In this document: piece by piece, positions 37,445 to 45,971 of the stretch
Layout of the letters: each line of letters starts with the position of its first letter
Numbering within the stretch: the first letter of the stretch is position 1
From: RUG100 sp050953425
Lineage (GTDB): Bacteria; Bacillota; Clostridia; Peptostreptococcales; Anaerovoracaceae
DNA length: 64,000 nucleotides
Assembly: GCA_050953425.1 (NCBI GenBank)
Contig: JBMNMQ010000002.1
Coordinates: forward strand, 160,290 to 224,289
Direction of reading: 5' to 3'
The notes under the pieces: generated by a model
Database searches by the model: none
What the model was told of the DNA's origin: nothing
The model's input: only the letters and a program-made list of their open reading frames with translations
Program-made: the position numbers and the translations under genes

Positions 37445-38392
37445 ATGAAGGATACAGAAAAGAGAATCGAAACCATGAAACAGCAGACGATCGGAGTCGA
37501 GATCGAGATGTACGGCATCGCGAGAAGCAAGGCAGCCAGAGTTGCCGCCACCTTCTTCGGCACCGGACGCTTTGAAGACACCGCACGCCGGAACGGCTAC
37601 AGGGCATGGAGCGCATGGGACGCACAGGGCAGAGAATGGAAATTTCAGCGAGACGCCAGCATCCGGGCGGCGAAGGACGAGGAAAGCTGCGAGATGGTCA
37701 CCCCGATTCTCAACTACGACGACATCGGGAGCCTGCAGGAACTGATCAGACAGCTGAGACACGCCGGAGCAAAGAGCGACCCGAGCCACATGTGCGGAGT
37801 CCACATCCACATCGGAGCAAACGGTCACAATGCCCGCACGCTCCGGACACTGGCAAACCTGATGGCAAGCCACGAAAGTCTGCTGATCAAAGCCCTCCGG
37901 CTCGACCGGAGCCGCATCGAGCGCTACTGCAAGACGGTCGATCCGGATTTCCTGAAACGGCTCAACCGGACGAAACCGGAAACCATGCAGGAACTCGCCG
38001 ACATCTGGTACGAGGAGAACGGCGGCAACTACGGACGGCACGAACATTACAACTCAAGCCGATACCACATGCTGAACCTCCACGCCACCTTCACAAAGGG
38101 AACCGTGGAATTCAGGGCATTCCAGTTCGCGGACGCCGGAAACGGCAGACGCGGAGGACTGCACGCCGGAGAACTCAAGAGCTACATTCAGCTCTGTCTC
38201 GCCCTCTCCGCCGCGGCCAAGATCCAGAAGAGCGCAAGCCCGAAAGAGCCGCAGCACGAGAATCCGAAATACGCCATGCGTACATGGCTCCTCCGGATGG
38301 GATTCATCGGAGAGGACTTCGCGACCGCAAGAGAGATCCTTACAAGAAACCTTGACGGAGACACCTCGTTCCGCAACGGCAGAGCCGCATAA
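37445..38392 (+). CDS. Putative amidoligase
   Basis: 315 residues from ATG 37445, GAGGAGG upstream. TIGVEIEMYGIARSKAARVA is the typical start of amidoligases (carboxylate-amine ligases related to glutamine synthetase and GCS2), followed by WKFQRDASIR, SCEMVTPILNYDDI, CGVHIHIGANGHNARTL, YHMLNLHATFTKGTVEFRAF (metal and substrate residues E, H and E/R). Such enzymes join an amino group to a carboxylate using ATP, possibly on a peptide or protein. Here the substrate is unknown. The C-terminus (about 270-315) shares a domain with the preceding gene product. In phages it may modify host cell wall or proteins; inference only. Confidence 0.85.
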   Translation: MKDTEKRIETMKQQTIGVEIEMYGIARSKAARVAATFFGTGRFEDTARRNGYRAWSAWDAQGREWKFQRDASIRAAKDEESCEMVTPILNYDDIGSLQELIRQLRHAGAKSDPSHMCGVHIHIGANGHNARTLRTLANLMASHESLLIKALRLDRSRIERYCKTVDPDFLKRLNRTKPETMQELADIWYEENGGNYGRHEHYNSSRYHMLNLHATFTKGTVEFRAFQFADAGNGRRGGLHAGELKSYIQLCLALSAAAKIQKSASPKEPQHENPKYAMRTWLLRMGFIGEDFATAREILTRNLDGDTSFRNGRAA

Positions 38393-38411
38393 CCGGAGAG
38401 ACAGCCTTCCG

Positions 38412-38447
38412 CCGCCTTACCCCGCCCTTCCGGCGGGCTTAAGGCGG
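38412..38447 (+). terminator. Strong hairpin after the amidoligase gene
   Basis: CCGCCTTACCCCGCC pairs with GGCGGGCTTAAGGCGG around a short loop. No T run follows, so it may be a processing or attenuation structure. A second small hairpin AAGGGTATCCCTT lies just before the next ribosome site. Confidence 0.45.
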
Positions 38448-38479
38448 TAGAAGGGTATCCCTTCGGAAAGGAGAACGTT

Positions 38480-38881
38480 ATGAGATTTCCAAGTGAAAAA
38501 GAACTGAAGGAACTGAGAGAACATTATCCGGAAGGATCCAGAGTCGAACTGCTCGAGATGGATGATCCGCAGGCACCGCCTGTCGGCACCAAAGGCACGG
38601 TGACCGGTGTCGACGACACAGGGTCCATCATGGTGAAATGGGACAACGGGAGCAGCCTGAACCTCGCTTACGGAGCCGACCGCTGCCGACTGCTCGTCGG
38701 AGAGTTCACGCAGACCGTAAGGGATCAGATCCTTGCGATCCGCGATTCCGGAGCAACGAACATGTTTGATGTCCCGATGGTACAGAGACTTGCAAACGAG
38801 CGGGGATATTACGAACTGGTGCTGTTTCTCATTGACCACAAGAAGGAATACGCGAATTTCATCATGAGAGGGACCGTGTAA
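38480..38881 (+). CDS. DUF4314/DUF5049 phage protein
   Basis: 133 residues, AAAGGAG upstream. First half is the DUF4314 fold (GSRVELLEMDDPQAPPVGTK, TVTGVDDTGSIMVKWDNGSS), an SH3-like barrel. Second half is DUF5049 (TVRDQILAIRDSGATNMFDV, VQRLANERGYYELVLFLIDH). Both domains are frequent in mobile elements of Bacillota and sometimes occur as separate proteins. No function is known. It belongs to the small-gene block between the two terminase subunits. Confidence 0.85.
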   Translation: MRFPSEKELKELREHYPEGSRVELLEMDDPQAPPVGTKGTVTGVDDTGSIMVKWDNGSSLNLAYGADRCRLLVGEFTQTVRDQILAIRDSGATNMFDVPMVQRLANERGYYELVLFLIDHKKEYANFIMRGTV

Positions 38882-38933
38882 AATACACAGTTCACTCCTC
38901 CAGTATTTGTGCGGATTATTACCGTTCTTTTCC

Positions 38934-38967
38934 TTGCTATATACCGGCTTCAGAGTGATATATGTAC
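38934..38967 (+). promoter_or_regulatory. Repeated promoter-like element, copy 3
   Basis: TTGCTA (38934-38939), 12 bases, AGAGTGATATATGTAC. Spacing is identical to copy 1 at 36502-36535. It precedes the DUF7678 gene by 45 bases. Confidence 0.55.
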
Positions 38968-39012
38968 ATGCCAAAGGAAAAGGGCGCACAAAGAAAACGG
39001 AGGATAAAAACC

Positions 39013-39255
39013 ATGTGGAATGAAGGAAACCTTGCAGTAACAAACGAAGCCGGAACCAAAACGATCTGCCATTACTGGGTAAAGCATTTTGACGAGCCGA
39101 GCGAAGAATACGGTATCAACGGCGGCAGGATCAGCAAGCTGACGATCAAGGTGAACGGAGAATTCACCCTGAACTATGACAGAGGCTGGGACATCGAGCC
39201 GGAAGACGAGGCGACGCAGATGGCTTACGCCATCCTCCTCAAAGAGTTCAACTAA
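39013..39255 (+). CDS. DUF7678-type small phage protein
   Basis: 80 residues from ATG 39013 (GGAGG 9 bases upstream); an in-frame ATG at 38962 lies inside the promoter element. Pattern MWNEGNLAVTNEAGTK, YWVKHFDEPSEEYGINGGRI, SKLTIKVNGEFTLNYDRGWD, then an alpha-helical end. The YGINGGRISKL block is typical of this small family found in phages and conjugative elements. Function unknown. Preceded by its own promoter-like element. Confidence 0.75.
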   Translation: MWNEGNLAVTNEAGTKTICHYWVKHFDEPSEEYGINGGRISKLTIKVNGEFTLNYDRGWDIEPEDEATQMAYAILLKEFN

Positions 39256-39285
39256 AGGAAAAACAAAGGAAACAGACCGCGGGAG

Positions 39286-39364
39286 GGAGCCGGAAACGGC
39301 TCCTGCTCTCGTGCCACGCATACACCACATGGTATGAAAGGATCGCTCCGGCGGTCCTTTTCTT
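39286..39364 (+). terminator. Two hairpins before the large terminase gene
   Basis: GGAGCCG-GAAA-CGGCTCC (39286-39303), a 7-bp stem closed by a GNRA loop, and AAAGGATCG/CGGTCCTTT (39337-39360) followed by TCTTA. The second looks like a weak terminator. The large terminase ribosome site follows. Confidence 0.5.
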
Positions 39365-39390
39365 ATATCGCGGAAAGGAGGCGGATACCG

Positions 39391-40992
39391 ATGCGGAAAA
39401 TGAAAAACTACACACCAACGGAATTCATGGCACCGACGTCGCACTACGACAAGTATTCCGCCGACTTTGTCGTGACCTTCATCGAACAGCTGAGACACAC
39501 AAAAGGCGAATTTTACAACAAGCCTTTCGTTCTCATGCCCTGGCAGGAAAAAGCGGTCCGCGATATCTTCGGAACGCTCAAACCGGACGGATGCCGCCAG
39601 TTCACCAGCGCCTATATAGAGATCCCGAAGAAATGCGGGAAATCGGAACTGGCGGCGGCTGTCGCCTTATATATGCTGTGCGCCGACGGCGAGCAGAGAG
39701 CCGAGGTCTACGGCTGCGCCGCCGACCGTGATCAGGCGTCGCTCGTATTCGACGTGGCATGCGACATGGTGAAACTCTCTCCCGCTCTCTCGAAATACTG
39801 CGACATCAGACCGAGCCGGAAAACGATCCACTATCGACCGACGAACAGCATTTACAAAGCGGTATCCGCAGAGGTCGCCGGAAAGTCGGGTGTGAACGTG
39901 TCAGCCCTGGTCTTCGACGAATTATGGGTTCAGAAAGACAGAAAATTTTTTGACATGATGACCAAGGGAACCTCCGACGCCAGACGCAATCCGCTCCATT
40001 TCATCATCACGACCGCCGGAGATGACACGAACTCGATCTGTTACGAAGTGCATCAGAAAGCCGTGGATATTCTCGAGGGAAGAAAAACGGATCCCACCTT
40101 CTATCCGGTCATCTTCGGAGCTGACGCATCAGACGACTGGACGGACCCCGAAGTGTGGAAAAAAGCGAATCCCTCCCTCGGAGTCACCATCAGCATGGAT
40201 AAAGTCCGTGCGGCCTGCAATTCCGCGAAGCAGAATCCCGGCGAGGAGAACGCCTTCCGTCAGCTGAGACTGAACCAGTGGGTGAAACAGGCCGTCCGCT
40301 GGATGCCGATGGACAAGTGGGACGCCTGCGCCTTCCCGGTCGATCCGGACGGGCTGGAAGGCCGTGTCTGCTACGGCGGACTCGACCTCTCCTCCACCAC
40401 CGACATCACGGCTTTCGTTCTGGTCTTTCCTCCGGGGGATGAAACAGAAAAATACATCGTTCTCCCTTACTTCTGGATTCCGGAGGACAACGTGGAACTC
40501 CGTGTCCGGCGCGACCATGTGCCATACGATCTATGGCAGAAGCAGGGATATCTTGAAACAACCGAAGGCAACGTCATCCACTACGGATTCATTGAAAAGT
40601 TCATCGAAGACCTCGGCAGCCGTTACAACATCCGGGAGATTGCCTTCGACCGCTGGGGAGCCGTACAGATGGTTCAGAACCTCGAAGGCATGGGGTTCTC
40701 GGTCATTCCGTTCGGCCAGGGTTTCAAGGATATGTCCCCGCCCACCAAGGAGCTGATGAATCTCGTTCTTGAAAAGCGGATCGCCCACGGCGGACATCCG
40801 GTGCTCCGCTGGATGATGGACAACATCTACATCCGGCGTGATCCGGCGGGCAACATCAAAGCCGATAAGGAGAAATCCACGGAAAAGATCGATGGAGCGG
40901 TCGCCATGATCATGGGGCTCGACCGTGCGATCCGCGGCGGCAATGACAGCGGAGAATCGGTCTACGATGACAGAGGAATTTTATTCATCTGA
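39391..40992 (+). CDS. Terminase large subunit
   Basis: 533 residues from ATG 39391, AAAGGAGG upstream. ATPase domain: MPWQEKAVRDIFGTLK, IPKKCGKSELAAAVALYML (Walker A variant with KKCGKSE), VFDELWVQKD (Walker B with catalytic E). Nuclease domain: GGLDLSSTTDITAFVLVF (first Asp), IAFDRWGAVQMVQNLEG (second Asp), and KIDGAVAMIMGLDRA (third Asp). It is the Terminase_1 type motor that packages and cuts phage DNA. Its 3' end overlaps tail to tail with the antisense exonuclease gene by 12 bases. Confidence 0.96.
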   Translation: MRKMKNYTPTEFMAPTSHYDKYSADFVVTFIEQLRHTKGEFYNKPFVLMPWQEKAVRDIFGTLKPDGCRQFTSAYIEIPKKCGKSELAAAVALYMLCADGEQRAEVYGCAADRDQASLVFDVACDMVKLSPALSKYCDIRPSRKTIHYRPTNSIYKAVSAEVAGKSGVNVSALVFDELWVQKDRKFFDMMTKGTSDARRNPLHFIITTAGDDTNSICYEVHQKAVDILEGRKTDPTFYPVIFGADASDDWTDPEVWKKANPSLGVTISMDKVRAACNSAKQNPGEENAFRQLRLNQWVKQAVRWMPMDKWDACAFPVDPDGLEGRVCYGGLDLSSTTDITAFVLVFPPGDETEKYIVLPYFWIPEDNVELRVRRDHVPYDLWQKQGYLETTEGNVIHYGFIEKFIEDLGSRYNIREIAFDRWGAVQMVQNLEGMGFSVIPFGQGFKDMSPPTKELMNLVLEKRIAHGGHPVLRWMMDNIYIRRDPAGNIKADKEKSTEKIDGAVAMIMGLDRAIRGGNDSGESVYDDRGILFI

Positions 40993-41916
40993 GAGTGAGT
41001 CGTAGAACAGAGATTCAGAGATGATTCTGATCTGTCCTCCTTCACGCATAAGCTTTTCTGCTTTCAGCGTTTTTGAAGATTTTTCCTTGTTGTAATACTT
41101 CATGGCATCGCTGTTTCCGAGAATCAGGTAGTCCGTGTGTTTGGTAACGCTGTTGTCCGCATAACCGCCGATGTTAACGATGATCTGAGCGGCTTCCGCT
41201 CTTGTATAGCGTTCCAGTTTGCCGGTAAAGCAGCAATGCATGCCATAGAAGATGTTATCCGGGTCGGCTGCACTGGTATCGGTAACAGTAAGCTTGCTAA
41301 GGTCCAGACGGCTGCCGCCGTGATGATCAGATTCCAGAGAGATGTTCTCTGTTCTGATCTTATCCTTCATGGCTTCATACAAAGCAAAAGTTGCTTCGCA
41401 GTCACCCTGCGCTCTATGGCTTTGCGCTTCGATATTCAGAAGTGATTTCAAATCCGAGAGTCTATGATGCGGCAGATCGGGATAGACCTTCCTTGAGATC
41501 TGCATCGTATCTGAGTAGCGATTATGAAAGTCATGGCCTACTGCGTTTGCAAGGAAACGAAGATCGAAACTGACATTATGACCGACGATGAGATCATCGC
41601 CGATAAAGTCGAACACATCATTGATTACATCCTTGATCTTTGGTGCGTTAGCAACCATCTCATTGTTAATGCCGGTCAGATCTGTGATGAAAGAGTCAAT
41701 TTCTTCATCAGGTTTTACAAGCGTGTGGTAAACATCGGTTACTTTTCCACTGCGAACACGAAGAAGTGCAATCTCGATTATCTCGTTCCATTCCGGTTCA
41801 AGGCCAGTGGTTTCTAGGTCAAGAACGCAGTAGTCATCAGAAAGCTCACGGGTGTAAACGCCATGTTTGAATGATTTTGAAGGCGAAGGATCGCCGATTG
41901 AAAAATGGATAGTCAT
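40981..41916 (-). CDS. DnaQ-type 3'-5' exonuclease with C-terminal BRCT domain (antisense moron)
   Basis: 311 residues from ATG 41916 (AGAGGG 8 bases upstream). Exonuclease motifs are VLDLETTGLEPEWNEIIEIA (Exo I, D33 and E35), VGHNVSFDLRFL (Exo II) and HRAQGDCEATFALY (Exo III, H and D). A BRCT domain (HCCFTGKLERYTRAEAAQII, SVTKHTDYLILGN) fills the last 90 residues. The gene is on the strand opposite to the whole late operon, between large terminase and portal, and has lower GC than its neighbours. That fits a moron: an added cargo gene expressed on its own. Role could be DNA repair or nucleic-acid degradation. Not known. Confidence 0.9.
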   Translation of the reverse strand: MTIHFSIGDPSPSKSFKHGVYTRELSDDYCVLDLETTGLEPEWNEIIEIALLRVRSGKVTDVYHTLVKPDEEIDSFITDLTGINNEMVANAPKIKDVINDVFDFIGDDLIVGHNVSFDLRFLANAVGHDFHNRYSDTMQISRKVYPDLPHHRLSDLKSLLNIEAQSHRAQGDCEATFALYEAMKDKIRTENISLESDHHGGSRLDLSKLTVTDTSAADPDNIFYGMHCCFTGKLERYTRAEAAQIIVNIGGYADNSVTKHTDYLILGNSDAMKYYNKEKSSKTLKAEKLMREGGQIRIISESLFYDSLSDE

Positions 41917-41978
41917 ATGCATTACCCTCTGTTGTTTTTCTTTAACTATACCATTGTCAAATTGTTTGGAGGCATCGA

Positions 41979-43316
41979 ATGAGCATTTTTTCAAAACTGT
42001 TCAGGTCAAGAGACAAGCCGGAGGACTCGACGAACGGATCCGGATACCGCTACTACTTTGGAGGCACCTCTTCCGGCAATACCGTAACGGAACGCTCCGC
42101 CATGCAGATATCGGCGGTCTACGCCTGCGTCCGGGTTCTCTCGGAAGCAATCGCGAGCCTGCCGCTGCATCTCTATGAATACACGGATGAGGGCAGCAAG
42201 ATCAAGGCGGTGAAACATCCGCTCTACCGGATCCTGCATAACGAGCCGAATCCGGAGATGACGTCCTATATCTTCCGGGAAACACTGATGACGCACCTGC
42301 TCCTCTGGGGCAACGCCTACGCTCAGGTGATCCGGAACGGACGCGGCGAGGTCGTGGGACTTTACCCTCTTATGGCGAACCGGATGCGTGTCGACCGTGA
42401 CGAGAACGGCCGCATCTACTACGAGTATCAGATGAGCGCATCGGACGCTCCGACGATGAAGACCGGAACCATAAGGCTTACGCCGGACGATGTCCTGCAT
42501 ATACCGGGGCTAGGCTTTGACGGTCTTGTCGGCTATTCGCCGATCGCGATGGCGAAGAACAGCATCGGCATGGCCATGGCCACGGAGGAATACGGCGCTT
42601 CCTTCTTCAAGAACGGAGCCAATCCTTCCGGCATTCTTTCCATGCCGGGAACCGTCAGGGATCCGGAGAAGATCCGCTCCTCATGGGAGGCAGGCTTCGG
42701 AGGCAGCCACAAGGCCAACAAGGTGGCAATCCTCGAGGAAGGCATGACATACACGCCCATCAGCATCTCGCCGGAGCAGGCGCAGTTCCTGGAAACAAGG
42801 AAGTTCCAGCTAGACGAGATCGCGAGGATCTTCCGTATCCCGCCTCACCTTATCGGGGATCTTGAGCACGCCACATTCAGCAATATCGAGGAGCAGAGCC
42901 TGGAATTCGTGACCTATACGCTTGAGCCGTGGATCGTCCGCTGGGAACAGTCCATGCAGCGCTCCCTCCTCCTTCCGGAGGAGAAAGAAAAGTACTTCAT
43001 CCGCTTCAACGTGGACGGACTTCTCAGGGGAGATTACAGCAGCCGGATGAGCGGATACGCCACCGGCATTCAGAACGGCATCTATTCCATCAACGATGTG
43101 CGCGAGCTTGAGAACATGGATCTGCTCACGGACGAGGAAGGCGGCAACCTTCATATCCTGAACGGGAACGTCGTGAAGCTCGCCGACGCGGGATCCGCAT
43201 ACACAAACAATACAGAATCAGAAGACAAGGAGGACTCGGATGAATCCACAGAAGAAGTTCTGGAAATGGGTAAGAAACAAAACGCCCGTACCGGAAAATC
43301 CGGACGAAGGGGCTGA
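41979..43316 (+). CDS. Portal protein, HK97 family
   Basis: 445 residues, TTGGAGG upstream. Typical blocks: SAVYACVRVLSEAIASLPLH, YRILHNEPNPEMTSYIFRET, LLWGNAYAQVIRNGRGEVVG, IPGLGFDGLVGYSPIAMAKN, RIFRIPPHLIGDLEHATFSN. It forms the dodecameric ring through which DNA enters the head and to which the tail is fixed. The last 77 bases overlap the protease gene start, probably for coupled translation. The C-terminal 45 residues are acidic then basic and likely disordered. Confidence 0.96.
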   Translation: MSIFSKLFRSRDKPEDSTNGSGYRYYFGGTSSGNTVTERSAMQISAVYACVRVLSEAIASLPLHLYEYTDEGSKIKAVKHPLYRILHNEPNPEMTSYIFRETLMTHLLLWGNAYAQVIRNGRGEVVGLYPLMANRMRVDRDENGRIYYEYQMSASDAPTMKTGTIRLTPDDVLHIPGLGFDGLVGYSPIAMAKNSIGMAMATEEYGASFFKNGANPSGILSMPGTVRDPEKIRSSWEAGFGGSHKANKVAILEEGMTYTPISISPEQAQFLETRKFQLDEIARIFRIPPHLIGDLEHATFSNIEEQSLEFVTYTLEPWIVRWEQSMQRSLLLPEEKEKYFIRFNVDGLLRGDYSSRMSGYATGIQNGIYSINDVRELENMDLLTDEEGGNLHILNGNVVKLADAGSAYTNNTESEDKEDSDESTEEVLEMGKKQNARTGKSGRRG

Positions 43317-44088
43317 ATCGAGAACGCTGTTCCTGAACGGAACAATCGCTGAAGAGTCGTGGTTTGACGATGACGTCACCCCAGCTCTTTTTCGTTCCGA
43401 TCTCGAGAGCGGCACGGGCGACATCACCGTCTGGGTGAACAGCCCCGGCGGCGACTGCTTTGCTGCGGCACAGATCTACAACATGCTCCGCGACTACAAG
43501 GGAAAGGTGACCGTGAAGGTCGACGGTCTTGCCGCCTCGGCGGCGTCCGTCATCGCAATGGCCGGAGACGAAGTGCTTGTCTCCCCTGTCTCGATGATCA
43601 TGATCCATAACCCCAGCACCGTGGCGATGGGTGACACCGCCGAGATGCAGAAAGCTATCCAGATGCTGGATGAAGTGAAGGATTCAATCATCAACGCCTA
43701 TCAGGAAAAGACAGGCCTTTCCAGAAACAAGCTGTCGAAGCTGATGGACGAGGAAACCTGGATGGACGCCGGAAAAGCAGTCGAACTTCACTTCGCGGAC
43801 GGCGTCATTGAGCGTGACGAGCTTTACGGCACGAAGGCGGCACCGGAGCCGGATGAGGATCCCGATGAAGACGGCGAAAAGTCCGGCGGACAGAAGGACT
43901 CCGGGAAGGAGAAGGATCAGACTTCCGGAATGCTCTTCTCACGCTACCAGGTGGCCGCCGCCATCAACAGGAAACTCTGTGACTACGCACGGCAGCATCC
44001 GGCGGTACAGCAGGCAAAGGACACATCGCACTTACACCGCATCGACGATCTCGAAAAGAGACTCGATCTCATGAAACAGTTCATTTAA
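43240..44088 (+). CDS. ClpP-like prohead protease
   Basis: 282 residues. SGTGDITVWVNSPGGDCFAA, VKVDGLAASAASVIAMAGDE (nucleophile Ser in ASAAS) and VSMIMIHNPSTVAMG (His) mark the ClpP/S14 fold used by many HK97-like phages instead of the U35 protease. It removes the scaffold part of the capsid protein during head maturation. The C-terminal 90 residues contain an acidic stretch and a helical end (SHLHRIDDLEKRLDLMKQF) that may act as scaffold. Ends 13 bases before the capsid gene. Confidence 0.93.
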   Translation: MNPQKKFWKWVRNKTPVPENPDEGAESRTLFLNGTIAEESWFDDDVTPALFRSDLESGTGDITVWVNSPGGDCFAAAQIYNMLRDYKGKVTVKVDGLAASAASVIAMAGDEVLVSPVSMIMIHNPSTVAMGDTAEMQKAIQMLDEVKDSIINAYQEKTGLSRNKLSKLMDEETWMDAGKAVELHFADGVIERDELYGTKAAPEPDEDPDEDGEKSGGQKDSGKEKDQTSGMLFSRYQVAAAINRKLCDYARQHPAVQQAKDTSHLHRIDDLEKRLDLMKQFI

Positions 44089-44101
44089 GGAGGATACGCA
44101 A

Positions 44102-45298
44102 ATGAATGTACAGGAGCTTATGAACAAAAGAGCCAGAGCATGGGAAGCCGCCAAGGCGTTCCTGGACTCTCACAGAAACACGGACGGTCTTCTCTCCGCA
44201 GAGGACGGCGAAACCTACGACCGCATGGAAAAGGAGATCACCGACTACACGAAGGAAATCGACCGCCTGAGCAGACAGGCAGCCATCGAGGAGCAGATGG
44301 GAAAGCCGACCGCTTCTCCCCTCACTGGAAAGCCGGGTGCCGGAGTAAAGGACGAACCCGAGAAGAAAGGCCGCGCTTCCCACGCATACGCGCAGGCAAT
44401 GATCGCCGCGATGCGCACCGGATTTCATCAGGTATCCGATGTGCTTGAGGAAGGAAATGACGCAAACGGAGGCTACCTTGTTCCGGAGGAATGGGACTCA
44501 CGTCTGATTGATAAACTCGAGGAGGAGAACATCTTCCGCGGGCTTGCGACGACTATCACCACTTCCGGCGAACACAAAATCAACATCGCCGCCACCAAGC
44601 CTGCCGCGGCGTGGATCGAGGAAGGACAGGAACTGACCTTCGGCAGCGCAACCTTCGACCAGGTGATTCTCGACGCACACAAACTGCATGTGGCTGTCAA
44701 GGTGACCGAGGAGCTGCTCTATGACAACGCCTTCAACCTTGAGAACTACATCATCGACACCTTCGGCAAAGCAATCGGAAACGCCGAGGAGGATGCGTTC
44801 CTTAACGGCGACGGCACAGGAAAGCCGACCGGGATCTTTGCGGAAACCGGAGGCGGCCAGACCGGCGTCACCATTTCCGGCACCAAGCTCACGTCGGATG
44901 ACATCCTTACTCTCGTCTACTCCCTCAAGCGTCCGTACCGCAAGAACGCCGTCTTCATCCTGAACGATTCCACCCTCGCGGTGATCCGCAAGCTCAAGGA
45001 CTCAAACGGCGCTTATCTGTGGCAGCCGTCCTACACCGCCGGTGAGCCGGACAGACTCTGCGGATACTCTGTTCTTACTTCCGCTTACGCTCCGTCGCTT
45101 GAGGCGGGAAAGGCAGCCATCGCTTTCGGCGACCTCTCCTACTACAACATCGGCGACCGCGGAACACGCTCCGTGCAGGAGCTGCGTGAGCTCTTCGCCG
45201 GTAACGGGATGATCGGGTACGTGGCAAAGGAGCGCGTGGACGGCAAGCTCGTACTTCCGGAGGCCGTGCAGATCCTGAAAGCCGGAGCATCCGCCTGA
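44102..45298 (+). CDS. Major capsid protein, HK97 family
   Basis: 398 residues, AAGGAGG upstream. The first 100 residues are a charged coiled coil (delta domain: MNKRARAWEAAKAFLDSH, MEKEITDYTKEIDRLSRQA) normally removed by the protease. The HK97 fold follows: GGYLVPEEWDSRLIDKLEEE, IAATKPAAAWIEEGQELTF, LENYIIDTFGKAIGNAEEDA, FLNGDGTGKPTGIF. It forms the icosahedral shell. A perfect hairpin 26 bases after the stop may adjust expression of the genes downstream. Confidence 0.96.
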   Translation: MNVQELMNKRARAWEAAKAFLDSHRNTDGLLSAEDGETYDRMEKEITDYTKEIDRLSRQAAIEEQMGKPTASPLTGKPGAGVKDEPEKKGRASHAYAQAMIAAMRTGFHQVSDVLEEGNDANGGYLVPEEWDSRLIDKLEEENIFRGLATTITTSGEHKINIAATKPAAAWIEEGQELTFGSATFDQVILDAHKLHVAVKVTEELLYDNAFNLENYIIDTFGKAIGNAEEDAFLNGDGTGKPTGIFAETGGGQTGVTISGTKLTSDDILTLVYSLKRPYRKNAVFILNDSTLAVIRKLKDSNGAYLWQPSYTAGEPDRLCGYSVLTSAYAPSLEAGKAAIAFGDLSYYNIGDRGTRSVQELRELFAGNGMIGYVAKERVDGKLVLPEAVQILKAGASA

Positions 45299-45323
45299 GC
45301 GGAACTTCAAGTAACTGACACAG

Positions 45324-45349
45324 GAACCGGAGAGCCATATCTCCGGTTC
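45324..45349 (+). terminator. Perfect hairpin after the capsid gene
   Basis: GAACCGGAGA (45324-45333), loop GCCATA, TCTCCGGTTC (45340-45349). No T tract follows. Position suggests partial termination or mRNA protection that favours capsid over connector expression. Confidence 0.55.
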
Positions 45350-45369
45350 TGATTTCTACGGAGGCGCAT

Positions 45370-45639
45370 ATGGTAAATCTTGAGGACGCGAAGAAATATC
45401 TCCGGATCAGCTATACGGATGAGGACGATCTGATTAAAGACGAGATCTCGGCCGCCGAGAAACTGGTCGCGGATGTACTCCGGACAGACAGCCTGGATGA
45501 TACCGACAGTCCGCTTGTCACCGCCGCCGTTTTTTACGCTCTCGCTTATCTTAACGAGCACAGGGAGGAAGCGGATCATCACGCTCTTATTCTCACGCTC
45601 CGCGCGCTTCTTTTCGGCGTCAGGAAGGAGGAGTTCTGA
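45370..45639 (+). CDS. Head-tail connector protein (gp6-like)
   Basis: 89 residues, helical. VNLEDAKKYLRISYTDEDDL and IKDEISAAEKLVADVL match the common start of gp6/YqbG-type connectors, followed by PLVTAAVFYALAYLNEHREE. It forms a ring below the portal. Stop overlaps the next start by one base, as usual in this gene set. Confidence 0.88.
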   Translation: MVNLEDAKKYLRISYTDEDDLIKDEISAAEKLVADVLRTDSLDDTDSPLVTAAVFYALAYLNEHREEADHHALILTLRALLFGVRKEEF

Positions 45640-45971
45640 TGAACATCGCAGCTCTCCGCGTCCCCGTGACCTTTCAGAAGAACGAGATCACGACCGACAA
45701 ATACGGGAACCACACCGCCGCATGGACAGACTACTTCAAGTGCTACGCCACCATAGGAACGCAGAGCGGATCGGAGTCATCGGGCGAGGTCGTAAATCCC
45801 GAAGAATCCCTCGACTTCACATGCCGGTGGTGTTCTGAGCTTTCCGTAGTCGAATCCACGAAATACCGGATTCTCGCGGAAGGACATGTCTACAACATCA
45901 CCTACGTGAACCCGATGGGCTACAAACGAAACTCGATCAAATTCAACTGCAGACTGGAGAAAGGCGCATGA
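45639..45971 (+). CDS. Head closure (head-tail adaptor) protein
   Basis: 110 residues. The N-terminal VPVTFQKNEITTDKYGNHTA, central YFKCYATIGTQSGSES and C-terminal KYRILAEGHVYNITYVNPMG fit the SPP1 gp16/HK97 gp7-like head closure family, a small beta barrel that seals the connector. Its position between gp6-like connector and HK97 gp10-like protein is the standard one. Overlaps the next gene by 4 bases. Confidence 0.82.
   Translation: MNIAALRVPVTFQKNEITTDKYGNHTAAWTDYFKCYATIGTQSGSESSGEVVNPEESLDFTCRWCSELSVVESTKYRILAEGHVYNITYVNPMGYKRNSIKFNCRLEKGA

Noticed and set aside
36535..37581. 348-codon minus-strand frame over the amidoligase-associated gene
   Set aside because: Overlaps two well-supported plus-strand genes with ribosome sites. 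No domain in the antisense product.
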